Shown here: in pieces, positions 40,657 through 49,406 of the stretch
How positions within the stretch are numbered: the stretch's first letter is position 1
Layout of the letters: the number at the start of each line of letters is the position of its first letter
From: Cohnella fermenti
Lineage (GTDB): Bacteria > Bacillota > Bacilli > Paenibacillales > Paenibacillaceae
Direction of reading: 5' to 3'
Assembly (NCBI RefSeq): GCF_004801405.1
Contig: NZ_SSOB01000054.1
Span: 1-57,999 of the forward strand
DNA: 57,999 nt
The notes under the pieces: model-generated
Seen by the model: only the letters and a program-made list of their open reading frames with translations
The model's database searches: none
Told to the model about the DNA's origin: nothing
Made by a program: the position numbers and the translations under genes

Positions 40657-41946
40657 TTGTCTACAGTAGTCGTCGTAGGAACGCAATGGGGAGACGAAGG
40701 CAAGGGCAAGATCACGGACTTCCTCGCGGAGAAAGCGGATGTCGTCGCCCGTTATCAAGGCGGCAACAACGCAGGTCATACGATTCTTATCCAGAATAAG
40801 AAGTACAAACTCACCATGATTCCGTCCGGAATCTTTAACGAGAACAAGGTCTGCGTCATCGGCAACGGAATGGTTATCAACCCGGGCGCTCTGGTGGAAG
40901 AGATTCAATATATCCTCGATAACGGCTTCTCGGCCGACAATCTGCGGATCAGCGACCGCGCTCACGTCATCATGCCTTATCATCTGGTTCTGGACGCGCT
41001 GGAAGAGGATCGCAAGGCCGATAACAAGATCGGTACGACCCGCAAGGGCATCGGCCCTTGCTATATGGATAAAGCCGCGCGCAACGGCATCCGCATCGCC
41101 GACCTGATGGTGGCGGAGGAGTTCGAAGCGAAGGCCCGCGTTCTTATCGCGGAGAAGAACAACGTCATCACGCAGATGTACGGCGGCGAGCCGCTCGACG
41201 CCGAGTCGATCATCTCGGAGTACCTCGAGCTGGCGGAGAAGCTTCGTCCGTTCGTGACGGACACTTCGGTTGTCCTGAACGACGCGATCGACGAGGGCAG
41301 GAAGGTGCTGTTCGAGGGCGCTCAAGGCGTCATGCTCGACATCGACCAAGGCACGTACCCGTTCGTTACAAGCTCCAACCCGTCCGCAGGGGGCGTCTGC
41401 ATCGGCTCCGGCGTCGGCCCTTCGAAGATCCGTCAGGTCATCGGCGTTGCGAAGGCGTACACGACCCGTGTCGGCGACGGTCCGTTCCCGACCGAGCTGC
41501 ATGACGATCTGGGCCAATGGATTCGCGACAAGGGCCACGAATACGGCACCGTCACGGGCCGTCCGCGCCGCGTCGGCTGGTTCGACACGGTTGTCGTCCG
41601 CCATGCCCGCCGCGTCAGCGGCATCACCGGGCTGTCGCTCAACTCGCTGGACGTCCTGAGCGGCCTCGACACGGTCAAGATCTGCACCTCGTACAAGTAT
41701 CGCGGCGAGATCATCAACCACTACCCGGCCAACCTGAAGATTCTGGCCGAGTGCGAAGCCGTCTACGAAGAGATGCCGGGCTGGAGCGAGGACATCACGA
41801 ACGCCCGCACGCTCGCCGACCTGCCGGAGAATACCCGCCGCTATGTCGAGCGCGTCTCCGAGCTGACCGGCATTCCGATCGCGATCTTCTCCGTCGGCCG
41901 CAACCGCGAGCAGACGAACCAGGTCGTTCCGATCTACGAGGCTTAA
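40657..41946 (+). CDS. purA: Adenylosuccinate synthetase
   Basis: A 429-residue enzyme joining IMP and aspartate with GTP on the way to AMP. It has the P-loop TQWGDEGKGKITDFL, the loop QGGNNAGHT and the motif STRKGIGPCY-like TTRKGIGPCYMDKAARNG. Start TTG 40657 (MSTVVVVGTQWGDEGKG) follows GTGGAGGG at 7 nt. Preceded by PurBoxes and followed by a strong hairpin. It is the last gene of the conserved core before the glycan cluster. Confidence 0.97.
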   Translation: MSTVVVVGTQWGDEGKGKITDFLAEKADVVARYQGGNNAGHTILIQNKKYKLTMIPSGIFNENKVCVIGNGMVINPGALVEEIQYILDNGFSADNLRISDRAHVIMPYHLVLDALEEDRKADNKIGTTRKGIGPCYMDKAARNGIRIADLMVAEEFEAKARVLIAEKNNVITQMYGGEPLDAESIISEYLELAEKLRPFVTDTSVVLNDAIDEGRKVLFEGAQGVMLDIDQGTYPFVTSSNPSAGGVCIGSGVGPSKIRQVIGVAKAYTTRVGDGPFPTELHDDLGQWIRDKGHEYGTVTGRPRRVGWFDTVVVRHARRVSGITGLSLNSLDVLSGLDTVKICTSYKYRGEIINHYPANLKILAECEAVYEEMPGWSEDITNARTLADLPENTRRYVERVSELTGIPIAIFSVGRNREQTNQVVPIYEA

Positions 41947-41966
41947 AGAATCAGTAAGCAGTCCAA

Positions 41967-42003
41967 AGCCGGCAGCGGGTGTTGAACCCGCTTGCCGGCT
42001 GTT
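41967..42003. terminator. Hairpin between convergent purA and the glycosidase gene
   Basis: AGCCGGCA-GCGGGT pairs with ACCCGC-TGCCGGCT with one bulged T. T tails are short in both directions; it probably serves both convergent genes. Confidence 0.65.
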
Positions 42004-42045
42004 TGGCGTCTGGCGGCCCGCAGCAGGGTGGACCGTGTTAATGAA

Positions 42046-45000
42046 TCATTCGTTCGTCACCCATATCTTGCCGTATTTGGCCGGGTTCTTCTCGCTTCCG
42101 ATTCCGCCGCTCCATTCGAGCCAGCCGAGCCGTCCGGTGCCGTTATTGTTATTGACCAGCACGGACAGCCGGATGGGGCTCTGGGGGTCGAATACAAATG
42201 GATACAGTTCGGAAGTGTCCACATGGATATAATAATCCGTCTCACCGACAACCGACTGGTCAACCCGAAGCGATGCATATTGCGCTATGCTGTTGCCCGG
42301 CGTCCAGTTGGTAGGCAGATTGCCGCCGACATAAGGCACCAACTGCTTATAGAGAACCGCCCCTTGCGGCGTTAATGCCGCTTGGAACTCCACTTGGTCT
42401 CCGGTGAATCCCTGGCCGAAGGTGTCTATGGCGAACTGTACGCTGTCCCCTTGCCAGAAGCTGCCGAGCGGATTGTCCTGAACGAATGTCCCATCCTGCA
42501 CGCGCACGATCAGGTCTAGCCCGCTGTTCGAATAGCTCGCTGCGAAGGTTGCGCCGAAGTCCGCCGGCTTTGTCGCCTGGGCTGCGCCTTTATATTCCCA
42601 ATCGTCGGCGACCCACACCGCATGCTCGGATACTTCCAGAGTAGCGGGATCAAACAGCTCTCCGCTGCTCCCCGTCGCCTCCGGGACCACCAGGTCGCTC
42701 GTATTGCGGTCATAGTCCGACAGCAAGAAGGGCGCAGAATCGGGCAAGGCATGCAGCGTCGCGACATCGATATTGCTGATCCAGTATATTTTGCCGGGAT
42801 GGATACTCAATGTGCTGTCGGCCAACAGCGGCTTGCCCTCCCAGTCCGTCACGACGGTGTCGTTATTGAAGGCAGCCGCCAGTTGCGCATCAATCGGGGC
42901 GGCCGCTGCCGCATCGGACCAAATCCCGACCAGCGGAGCTCCATCGTTGTCCAGTTCAACCGCCTTCTGTCCGTTGCCAAGATCGTATTCCCTTGTATAG
43001 ACGACGGACTCGCCGGCCAGATCGAGAAATTGATGGGCGACGGATGCCGCAAGCCGCGGCTCGATTCGCGGCTTGGAACGGAAGAGGCCGGCCGAGACCG
43101 TAACGTTGCCGATGCTCTTGGCGTATGACAAGGTCTCCATCTCCGATAGGTTGAGCATGTTGAAGAAGGCAATTTGTTGTGTTCCCCACTTCAGTTGGAA
43201 GAGGAAATCGACAATCATGCGTTTGGCGATCTCGGTCTCCGATGGTACGGCACCGGTAACCGTGTTGGAATTGACCAGGATCGCATGGCTCTCCGAATCG
43301 ACCCAAGGCTTGGAGGCGATGTCGAACGCTTGGTCGGCGCGTTGGAATTCACGCGGGTCGGCTTGATAGCCGTGCAGCGCCAGCTTGTCGAAGTAAGCGG
43401 CTCCGCCCAAGCTAAGCAGCTCCTTGTAGAAGGACAAATAGTTGCGCCCCGCCAGCCCGCCGATCCATACATCCGAATCCGGCTGCTCCGACTTGATAGT
43501 CTCGTAGGCCGTCTGCAGAAGCTCGACGAAGCGTTCCGGCGTGTCCAGCCAGAAGACGCTCAGCCCCGGCAGATTCGGTTCATTCCATACTTCCCACGTC
43601 TTGATCTGCGGATAACGCGTAACGACGGCGCGGACGAAGTCCTCCCAATCCTGCATATCCACAGGGGCATAAGCGGAGTATGCCGGTACGCTGATATTGG
43701 CCTGTGTCTGCTCGGGGTGCGGCGATGCCCATTGCGGCGTATACAACAGGTTGCCGACCAGGCCGAAGCCGTAGCTGGATAGCTTGTTGATCTGATCGTC
43801 GAACTTCGTCCAGTCGTACACACCGCTCTCGGGCTCGATCGCCCAGCTCGTATCGCGGAACTGCGTCCCCCATGGAACCGAATGAATCCGTGCGAAGCTG
43901 AAGCCCACCAAGTCGGCAAGCTTCATCGCATTCTCGCCCTCGGTCAGTTGGTAGCTGAAGCCCGCAGCCGGCCACCTCTGCGCGATCGGCTTGGTTGCGT
44001 CCCGGCTTACGACCAAGGAGTAGCGCTCACGCGAGAACGTCGTCAGGTCCGTATCCGAGAAGGTATATTTGACAGGAAGCTCCGTTATATCCGTGCTGTT
44101 CTCCTGCTGGTATGCAAAAGCGACCTCGTAGTAGCCGGGCTCCGCGGGCGTCCAGCTCCAGCCTTGATCGAGGAAATTCAGCCTTGACACAGGCACTTGC
44201 GCGACCAATTCATTGTCCGAGTTATAGACGCTGCCGATGACCGAGTTGACGGATTCCGCTACATTGCCGGTGTTCAATTGGAACTGCACGGTCTCCCCTA
44301 GATTCCACCAGTTGGCGAACTTGTTGCCCTTCAGGGTGAACGTAGCCGGACCCAACGGTTGGTTGGACGCCTCCGCTGTAACCTCATCATAATAGAGCTT
44401 GCCGGCAGTCGCGGTCGCTCCGCTGAGCTTGCTTGTCGTCAGGTTCAATACGATCGTATTTGTCCCGGCGGGGAACTGGTTGCGGTCGACGGTGAAGGAG
44501 ACTTCGGTCCAATCTTCAAGAGACAGCTCTTCGGTCTGATCCGTCGTATAGGAGCCTAGAAACGTCCCGCCGTTCTGGAAGGACACCCAGAAGCGCGGTT
44601 TATTCCCGGCATAATCGGCCGATGCCTTCAGCTTGGCCGAGAACCGGAACGATGTCATATTGGCGGGCAGGGAGATCGGACTTGATACCCATCCCGCATA
44701 CCCGGTGCTGATGCTGTCGATATATACGGAACGCAAGCCGCTGCTATGCTCATCCTCCGTGTAGCCGGCGGCCGATGCCGGCGGATTGTTGGCGGGGCCG
44801 CTCCACCACCAAGTCTTCCAGTCCTTCGGGCTGTATACGCTGTTCGTCACGCTCAGCGTCTCAAAGTCCGAATTCTTGATCGGGAGCCGCTGAACTGTCG
44901 GAATCGGCTCCTCCGACGCCTCCACCGTTACATCGTCGTAATAAAGCTTGCCGCTTGCCGGAGCTGCGGAATCCATGCTGGCTGTGGTCAGGTTCAGCAC

Positions 45001-45528
45001 CAACGTATCCGTACCTGCCGGGAACTGGCTGCGATCGACGATAAAAGATATCTCCGTCCAGTCCGCAAACGATAACCCCTCGGTCTGATCGGTTGTATAG
45101 GAGCCGAGGAACGTCCCGCCGTTCTGGAAGGACACCCAGAAGCGCGGCTTATTCCCGGCGTAATCGGCCGACGCCTTCAGCTTGGCCGTGATCCGGAAGG
45201 ACTCCATCTCCGCAGGAAGCGCAATCGGCTTCGATACCCATCCTGCATATCCGGTGCCGACACTGTCGATATACACCGAACGCTGGCCGCCGCTATGCTC
45301 ATCCTCCGTATAACCGGCCGCCGATGCCGGCGGATTGTTGGCGGGACCGCTCCACCACCAGGTTTTCCAATCCTTCGGAAGAGTAACGCCGTTCGTCGTA
45401 ACAAGCGTCTCAAATCCGGCATTCTCAACAGGCAACTGCTGTACGTCCGCTGCATGCGCGACATACGACCCCATAGCCATAAAGAGCAGCAACGTCAGCA
45501 AACCAAATAAGCGCTTACATAAACGCAT
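42046..45528 (-). CDS. Large secreted multidomain glycoside hydrolase (clan A-like)
   Basis: An 1160-residue exported enzyme. A signal peptide (LCKRLFGLLTLLLFMAMGSYVAHA) is followed by two near-identical carbohydrate-binding-like modules (about 29-202 and 212-385, each opening LP-N--FETL and PKDWKTWWWSGPANNPPASAAGYTEDEHS). An Ig-like domain (~395-490) follows. A TIM-barrel of the GH39/GH5-like type has probable acid/base E650 (WEVWNEPN) and nucleophile E746 (WVDSESHA). A CBM9-like C-terminal domain (~985-1160) ends the protein. The substrate is not evident; with the GH78 enzyme nearby, a rhamnose-containing plant or bacterial polysaccharide is likely. Start ATG follows AGGAGG. Last gene of the minus-strand cluster. 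Confidence 0.8.
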   Translation of the reverse strand: MRLCKRLFGLLTLLLFMAMGSYVAHAADVQQLPVENAGFETLVTTNGVTLPKDWKTWWWSGPANNPPASAAGYTEDEHSGGQRSVYIDSVGTGYAGWVSKPIALPAEMESFRITAKLKASADYAGNKPRFWVSFQNGGTFLGSYTTDQTEGLSFADWTEISFIVDRSQFPAGTDTLVLNLTTASMDSAAPASGKLYYDDVTVEASEEPIPTVQRLPIKNSDFETLSVTNSVYSPKDWKTWWWSGPANNPPASAAGYTEDEHSSGLRSVYIDSISTGYAGWVSSPISLPANMTSFRFSAKLKASADYAGNKPRFWVSFQNGGTFLGSYTTDQTEELSLEDWTEVSFTVDRNQFPAGTNTIVLNLTTSKLSGATATAGKLYYDEVTAEASNQPLGPATFTLKGNKFANWWNLGETVQFQLNTGNVAESVNSVIGSVYNSDNELVAQVPVSRLNFLDQGWSWTPAEPGYYEVAFAYQQENSTDITELPVKYTFSDTDLTTFSRERYSLVVSRDATKPIAQRWPAAGFSYQLTEGENAMKLADLVGFSFARIHSVPWGTQFRDTSWAIEPESGVYDWTKFDDQINKLSSYGFGLVGNLLYTPQWASPHPEQTQANISVPAYSAYAPVDMQDWEDFVRAVVTRYPQIKTWEVWNEPNLPGLSVFWLDTPERFVELLQTAYETIKSEQPDSDVWIGGLAGRNYLSFYKELLSLGGAAYFDKLALHGYQADPREFQRADQAFDIASKPWVDSESHAILVNSNTVTGAVPSETEIAKRMIVDFLFQLKWGTQQIAFFNMLNLSEMETLSYAKSIGNVTVSAGLFRSKPRIEPRLAASVAHQFLDLAGESVVYTREYDLGNGQKAVELDNDGAPLVGIWSDAAAAAPIDAQLAAAFNNDTVVTDWEGKPLLADSTLSIHPGKIYWISNIDVATLHALPDSAPFLLSDYDRNTSDLVVPEATGSSGELFDPATLEVSEHAVWVADDWEYKGAAQATKPADFGATFAASYSNSGLDLIVRVQDGTFVQDNPLGSFWQGDSVQFAIDTFGQGFTGDQVEFQAALTPQGAVLYKQLVPYVGGNLPTNWTPGNSIAQYASLRVDQSVVGETDYYIHVDTSELYPFVFDPQSPIRLSVLVNNNNGTGRLGWLEWSGGIGSEKNPAKYGKIWVTNE
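45505..45520 (-). promoter_or_regulatory. cre-like site in the start of the glycosidase gene
   Basis: On the minus strand ATGTAAGCGCTTATTT centres on the palindrome TAAGCGCTTA (45508-45517) and matches the CcpA cre pattern WTGNAANCGNWNNCW except at the last C. It lies within codons 3-8 (RLCKRLF), a position where cre sites can block elongation. Confidence 0.4.
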
Positions 45529-45616
45529 ACGTTTAGCCTCCTAAACCGTATAGTTATATTGCAAAGCAAACCGGGCGTCCGCAGATGACTGACGGCGCCC
45601 AATTTCCTTCTGCTGC

Positions 45617-47311
45617 TTATTGCTTCAATTCCGCTTGCTTGGCGATGGTATCCCATAAATCCTTCATCATGAAGCTGGTTTCCTGGTTGTCGTTGAACCA
45701 CTGCACCATAAATTCGTCCATCTGCTTGCCGCCGGCCTGATCCCATGCGGCCTGGACGTCCTGATAAGCCTGGTCAACGGAATATTTGTCGCCGCCCAGC
45801 ACTGACTTCAGCCAAGTGTTGGTGATCTGGGCTTTGACGGTGTTGAATGAAGTTTGCAGATCCTTGGGGAAGGACGGGATCAGCTCCTGCAACGTAATAA
45901 AGCGATACTTCTTGTCAGGATCGAGATACAAGGCTTCCGCCTGGTTGAACATATCAAGCCCGGCTTTCTGTTCCGGAATGTCCGGGTTGAATTGGTTCTG
46001 GTAGAACGCGCATTTGCCGAACTGCAAGCGCGAGTAAGATTGAGCCAAATCTCCCGCCCAACTGACTTCCGATTTGGTCTTGTCCGGATCGATCACCTGC
46101 GGGCAGCCGCTTGCATCCGTCGTATAATGCGTGCCTTCCAATCCGAAGAGCAAGGCGGTGCCGGTCGAGACACGATCGATAAAATCGATATATTGGATGG
46201 CCGCGACCGGGTCCTTGGCTTTGGCGTTGATCGCGGTTGTCATCTGCACAGGACTTTGGACGTCAGGAATGTACTGGCCAACAGGGCTTGCAGGCAAGGA
46301 GATCGGAATGACTTCCGCATCCGGAACGGCCTTCCTCAACGTTTGAATGTCGGTCACCGTTGCATCAAACCAGCTTGCGATAAAGGTTGGGAAGATGCCC
46401 AGCTTGCCGTTCAAGAAGTCCTGTTTGGCCTTGGCTCCGTTCTTGTCGTTAACGAAGTCCTTGTCGATGATCCCTTCGTCAAACAAACGTTTCTTGAACT
46501 CGGTAGCCAGTTTGGCATTCTCAAAAGCACGGCTTGGTTGACCGTCGACCAGCCCGTAGAGCTCGACCGGATTGCCGAACATCATATCGACCACATATTC
46601 GGAGCGCCAACTGATAGCCATGCCGTAAGTATCCTTCTGCCCATTGCCGTCCGGGTCCTGTTCGGCGAACGCCTTGGCTACCTTGTACAGGTCTTCGGTC
46701 GTCTTCGGAACCTCCAGATTTAATTTCTTTAACCAGTCCGCGCGAATAAAGAGCGCATAGCTCGGGAAAGCCTCCAGCACCCGTCCGACTTCGTACATAT
46801 TGCCGTCCGCATTCGTTGCAACCTTCTTCAATGCCGGATAATCCTCAAGAATCTTTTTGTACTCCACGCTGTTATTCTCGATCAGATCGTTGAGCGGCAT
46901 GAGCTGCTTCTGGTCAATGAGCGGATTAAGAATATTCGGGTCGAACTCGTTGATGATGTCGGGAGCCGAGTGCGAAGCAAACAGGACATTGAATTTCTGC
47001 GCGGCGTCGTTGCGCGGGATCGGCACGAACTTCACATTGGCAGGTCCGTTATCGTTGATGAATTTGGTCCAACGGTTATTCTCCACTGTGCCTTCGGCAG
47101 CAGGGATGTTGCCGCGGTCATAGACCGATACGGTCAAATTCGGCTTCTTGTCCGGCGTTGCAGAGGCTGTCGCTGTGGAAGCTGCAGCGGACGATGCTGT
47201 TGAAGCGGCTGGATCGGCAGCCGGTTCATTCGTTGATTGCGAGCTGCATGCGGTTAACATTAGAGATGTTGTCAGAACGGTTGCCAATGATGCCGTAACC
47301 CAGCTTTTCAT
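45617..47311 (-). CDS. Extracellular solute-binding lipoprotein (carbohydrate ABC importer)
   Basis: A 564-residue lipoprotein with lipobox LTA-C22 after MKSWVTASLATVLTTSLML, then a Ser/Ala linker. The body is the large LplA/YtcQ-type binding protein for oligosaccharides (VSVYDRGNIPAAEGTVENNRWTKFINDNGPANVKFVPIPRNDAAQKFNVLFAS). It delivers sugar to the two permeases encoded upstream. No ATPase gene is in the cluster; such systems usually share a common MsmX-type ATPase encoded elsewhere. Confidence 0.92.
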   Translation of the reverse strand: MKSWVTASLATVLTTSLMLTACSSQSTNEPAADPAASTASSAAASTATASATPDKKPNLTVSVYDRGNIPAAEGTVENNRWTKFINDNGPANVKFVPIPRNDAAQKFNVLFASHSAPDIINEFDPNILNPLIDQKQLMPLNDLIENNSVEYKKILEDYPALKKVATNADGNMYEVGRVLEAFPSYALFIRADWLKKLNLEVPKTTEDLYKVAKAFAEQDPDGNGQKDTYGMAISWRSEYVVDMMFGNPVELYGLVDGQPSRAFENAKLATEFKKRLFDEGIIDKDFVNDKNGAKAKQDFLNGKLGIFPTFIASWFDATVTDIQTLRKAVPDAEVIPISLPASPVGQYIPDVQSPVQMTTAINAKAKDPVAAIQYIDFIDRVSTGTALLFGLEGTHYTTDASGCPQVIDPDKTKSEVSWAGDLAQSYSRLQFGKCAFYQNQFNPDIPEQKAGLDMFNQAEALYLDPDKKYRFITLQELIPSFPKDLQTSFNTVKAQITNTWLKSVLGGDKYSVDQAYQDVQAAWDQAGGKQMDEFMVQWFNDNQETSFMMKDLWDTIAKQAELKQ

Positions 47312-47436
47312 ACGGTGAAACCCCTCTCGAATTGTTGGTCTTGTCTAAGATTGCCTCAATAAGCGGTAAGAAGCGATAAGCTGTCTGGCTTCAACCCCTC
47401 CTGCGCGGACACCACCCCCTTAAAGCGCCTTCTCTT

Positions 47437-48312
47437 CTATCCCTTGACGGAACCGAGCATGACGCCTTTGACAAAGTATCTTTGTAGAAACGGATATACA
47501 AGCAGCATCGGCGCAATCATCACCAGCACACCGGCAGCCTTGATTCCTTCTTCCACGACATGCACCTGTTCGTCGGGCTGCACCATCATCGATTGCTGCA
47601 GCACGCTCTGGCTTTGAATCATCTGCTGGACGAGCACGGTTAAGTTATGCTTGTCGGTATCGTTGATGTAGATCAGCATGCTCATAAAAACATTCCAGAA
47701 CGCAACGCCGTAGAAAAGCGTTAATGTTGCGAGCACCGGCATGGAAACGGGCAATATGATCCGCAGCAGAAGGCGAGTCTCGCCGCAGCCGTCCATACGC
47801 GCCGCATCGTCGATCTCGGAAGGGATGTTCTCGAAATAAGTGCGTAAAATCAGCATGTTGTACGTGCTTACCAGGCTGGACAGCCAAAGCGCCCAGTAAG
47901 AGTTCACCAGTCCCAGCCCTTGAATGACCAGGAAGGTAGGGATGACGCCTCCCGTGAAGATCATCGTGAAGATCATCATCAGCGTGAAGAAGCGCCGGGC
48001 GTAAAATTGGGGACGCGACAACGGATAGGCAGCCAGAATCGTCGAAGCCATACAGAGAGCAACCCCTACAACCGTGATTTCCACGCTGTTGAGGAAGGAC
48101 TTGACGAGCGGTGTCCCTTTAACCAGCAGGTTGAACGTGTCCAAGTTGAAGCCGACCGGCCACAGATTGACTTTGCCGGTTTCGATGGCTGCGGAGCTGC
48201 TGATGGACAGCGCAATCAAATGAACGAGCGGAAACAAGCTGGAGCAGGCAATCAAGATTAAGACGACGTAATTGAAACTTTGGAATACTTTATCTCCGAA
48301 GGAAATGCGCAT
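47437..48312 (-). CDS. Carbohydrate ABC transporter permease (MalG/LplC type)
   Basis: A 291-residue protein with six predicted membrane segments and the EAA loop IPSEIDDAARMDGCGETRLLLRIILPVSMPVLATL that contacts the ATPase. It is the LplC/YtcP type, partner of the LplB-type permease encoded 15 nt upstream. Confidence 0.93.
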   Translation of the reverse strand: MRISFGDKVFQSFNYVVLILIACSSLFPLVHLIALSISSSAAIETGKVNLWPVGFNLDTFNLLVKGTPLVKSFLNSVEITVVGVALCMASTILAAYPLSRPQFYARRFFTLMMIFTMIFTGGVIPTFLVIQGLGLVNSYWALWLSSLVSTYNMLILRTYFENIPSEIDDAARMDGCGETRLLLRIILPVSMPVLATLTLFYGVAFWNVFMSMLIYINDTDKHNLTVLVQQMIQSQSVLQQSMMVQPDEQVHVVEEGIKAAGVLVMIAPMLLVYPFLQRYFVKGVMLGSVKG

Positions 48313-48327
48313 CTCGATTCCCCTTTC

Positions 48328-49248
48328 TTAGAATAAGCCCCGCTGGAAACGGCGCGCGATCCCGTTGACCGCGAGCAGCAGCGTTAAAGCGACAACCGAT
48401 TCGAACATGCCCATAGCGGTAGTAAGGCTGAATTGCGCCCCTTGCAGTCCAACGCGATAGATATAAGTGCTGATTACATCGGACACATCGCTCACCGCAG
48501 GATTCTGCAGCACATAGACCGGATCGAACCCGACCTCCAGCACCCGTCCCATCGAGAGGATAAAGAGCAATATGATTGTCGGCGCAATGCCGGGAATCGT
48601 AATGTGAATAATCTGCTTCCATTTGTTGGCGCCGTCCATACCGGCCGACTCGTAAAGCGATGGGTCGATCGCCGTCATCGCCGCCATATAGATAATCGCG
48701 TTGAACCCCATGTCCTTCCAGATTCCTGAACCGACAAAAATAGCTACCCAGGATTTCTCATCGTATAAGAACGGGAACGGCTCAACGTGGAAGAAAACGA
48801 ACAAATGGCTCAGCCAGCTTCCCTCGATGCCAAAGATGCTGAAGATAATGCCGCCGACAATAACCCAGGAATAAAAATACGGCAAATAAACAAGCGTCTG
48901 CACGACTTTCTTGAACCACATTCTTCGCACTTCATTCATCAGGATGGCCAGAACGATCGGGAACGGAAATCCGACAAAAATGGAAAGCGAGCTGAGCAGC
49001 AAAGTATTGCGAATAATATTTAGTGAATTCGGGTCGCTGAACAGCTTGCGGAAATTAGCAAAGCCCACCCACGGGCTGTGGAACACTCCGTCCATGAAGT
49101 TGTAGTCTTTAAAGGCAATGATCAGCCCGCCCATAGGCAAATACTTGAAGATTAAATAAAATAAAAGGACGGGCGTGAACATAATCAGCAAGGGGAGATT
49201 CTCTCTCAGTCTTTTCCTGTCAATGCCCTTTCGGTATGCCGCTCTCAT
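48328..49248 (-). CDS. Carbohydrate ABC transporter permease (MalF/LplB type)
   Basis: About 306 residues from ATG 49248, which is preceded by GAGGGAGC. Starts MRAAYRKGIDRKRLRENLPLLIMFTPVLLFYLIFKYLPMGGLIIAFKDYNF, typical of LplB/YteP permeases. The EAA loop is IDPSLYESAGMDGANKWKQIIHITIPGIAP. The frame is open ~118 codons further upstream but that part lacks similarity and crosses the upstream terminator. Confidence 0.93.
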   Translation of the reverse strand: MRAAYRKGIDRKRLRENLPLLIMFTPVLLFYLIFKYLPMGGLIIAFKDYNFMDGVFHSPWVGFANFRKLFSDPNSLNIIRNTLLLSSLSIFVGFPFPIVLAILMNEVRRMWFKKVVQTLVYLPYFYSWVIVGGIIFSIFGIEGSWLSHLFVFFHVEPFPFLYDEKSWVAIFVGSGIWKDMGFNAIIYMAAMTAIDPSLYESAGMDGANKWKQIIHITIPGIAPTIILLFILSMGRVLEVGFDPVYVLQNPAVSDVSDVISTYIYRVGLQGAQFSLTTAMGMFESVVALTLLLAVNGIARRFQRGLF

Positions 49249-49352
49249 ATAGCTCCCTCTCTCTGTTGTTGTAACCTGCGCTCTCACTTTACAGGCGAAT
49301 GGCAGAGCGGCACAATCGTTCATTTTCCGCCGATCAACAAATTTCCCGCAGG

Positions 49353-49400
49353 CAAAAAAGAACCGTCCTGCCTGGCTTGTTACCAGGCAAATCCGGTTCG
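49353..49400 (-). terminator. Terminator after the membrane AraC-type regulator
   Basis: On the minus strand GAACCG and GCCTGG pair with CCAGGC and CGGTTC, followed by TTTTTTG. It separates the regulator from the transporter genes, so the permease-binding protein-glycosidase genes have their own promoter in 49249-49350. Confidence 0.85.
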
Positions 49401-49406
49401 GTTGGC

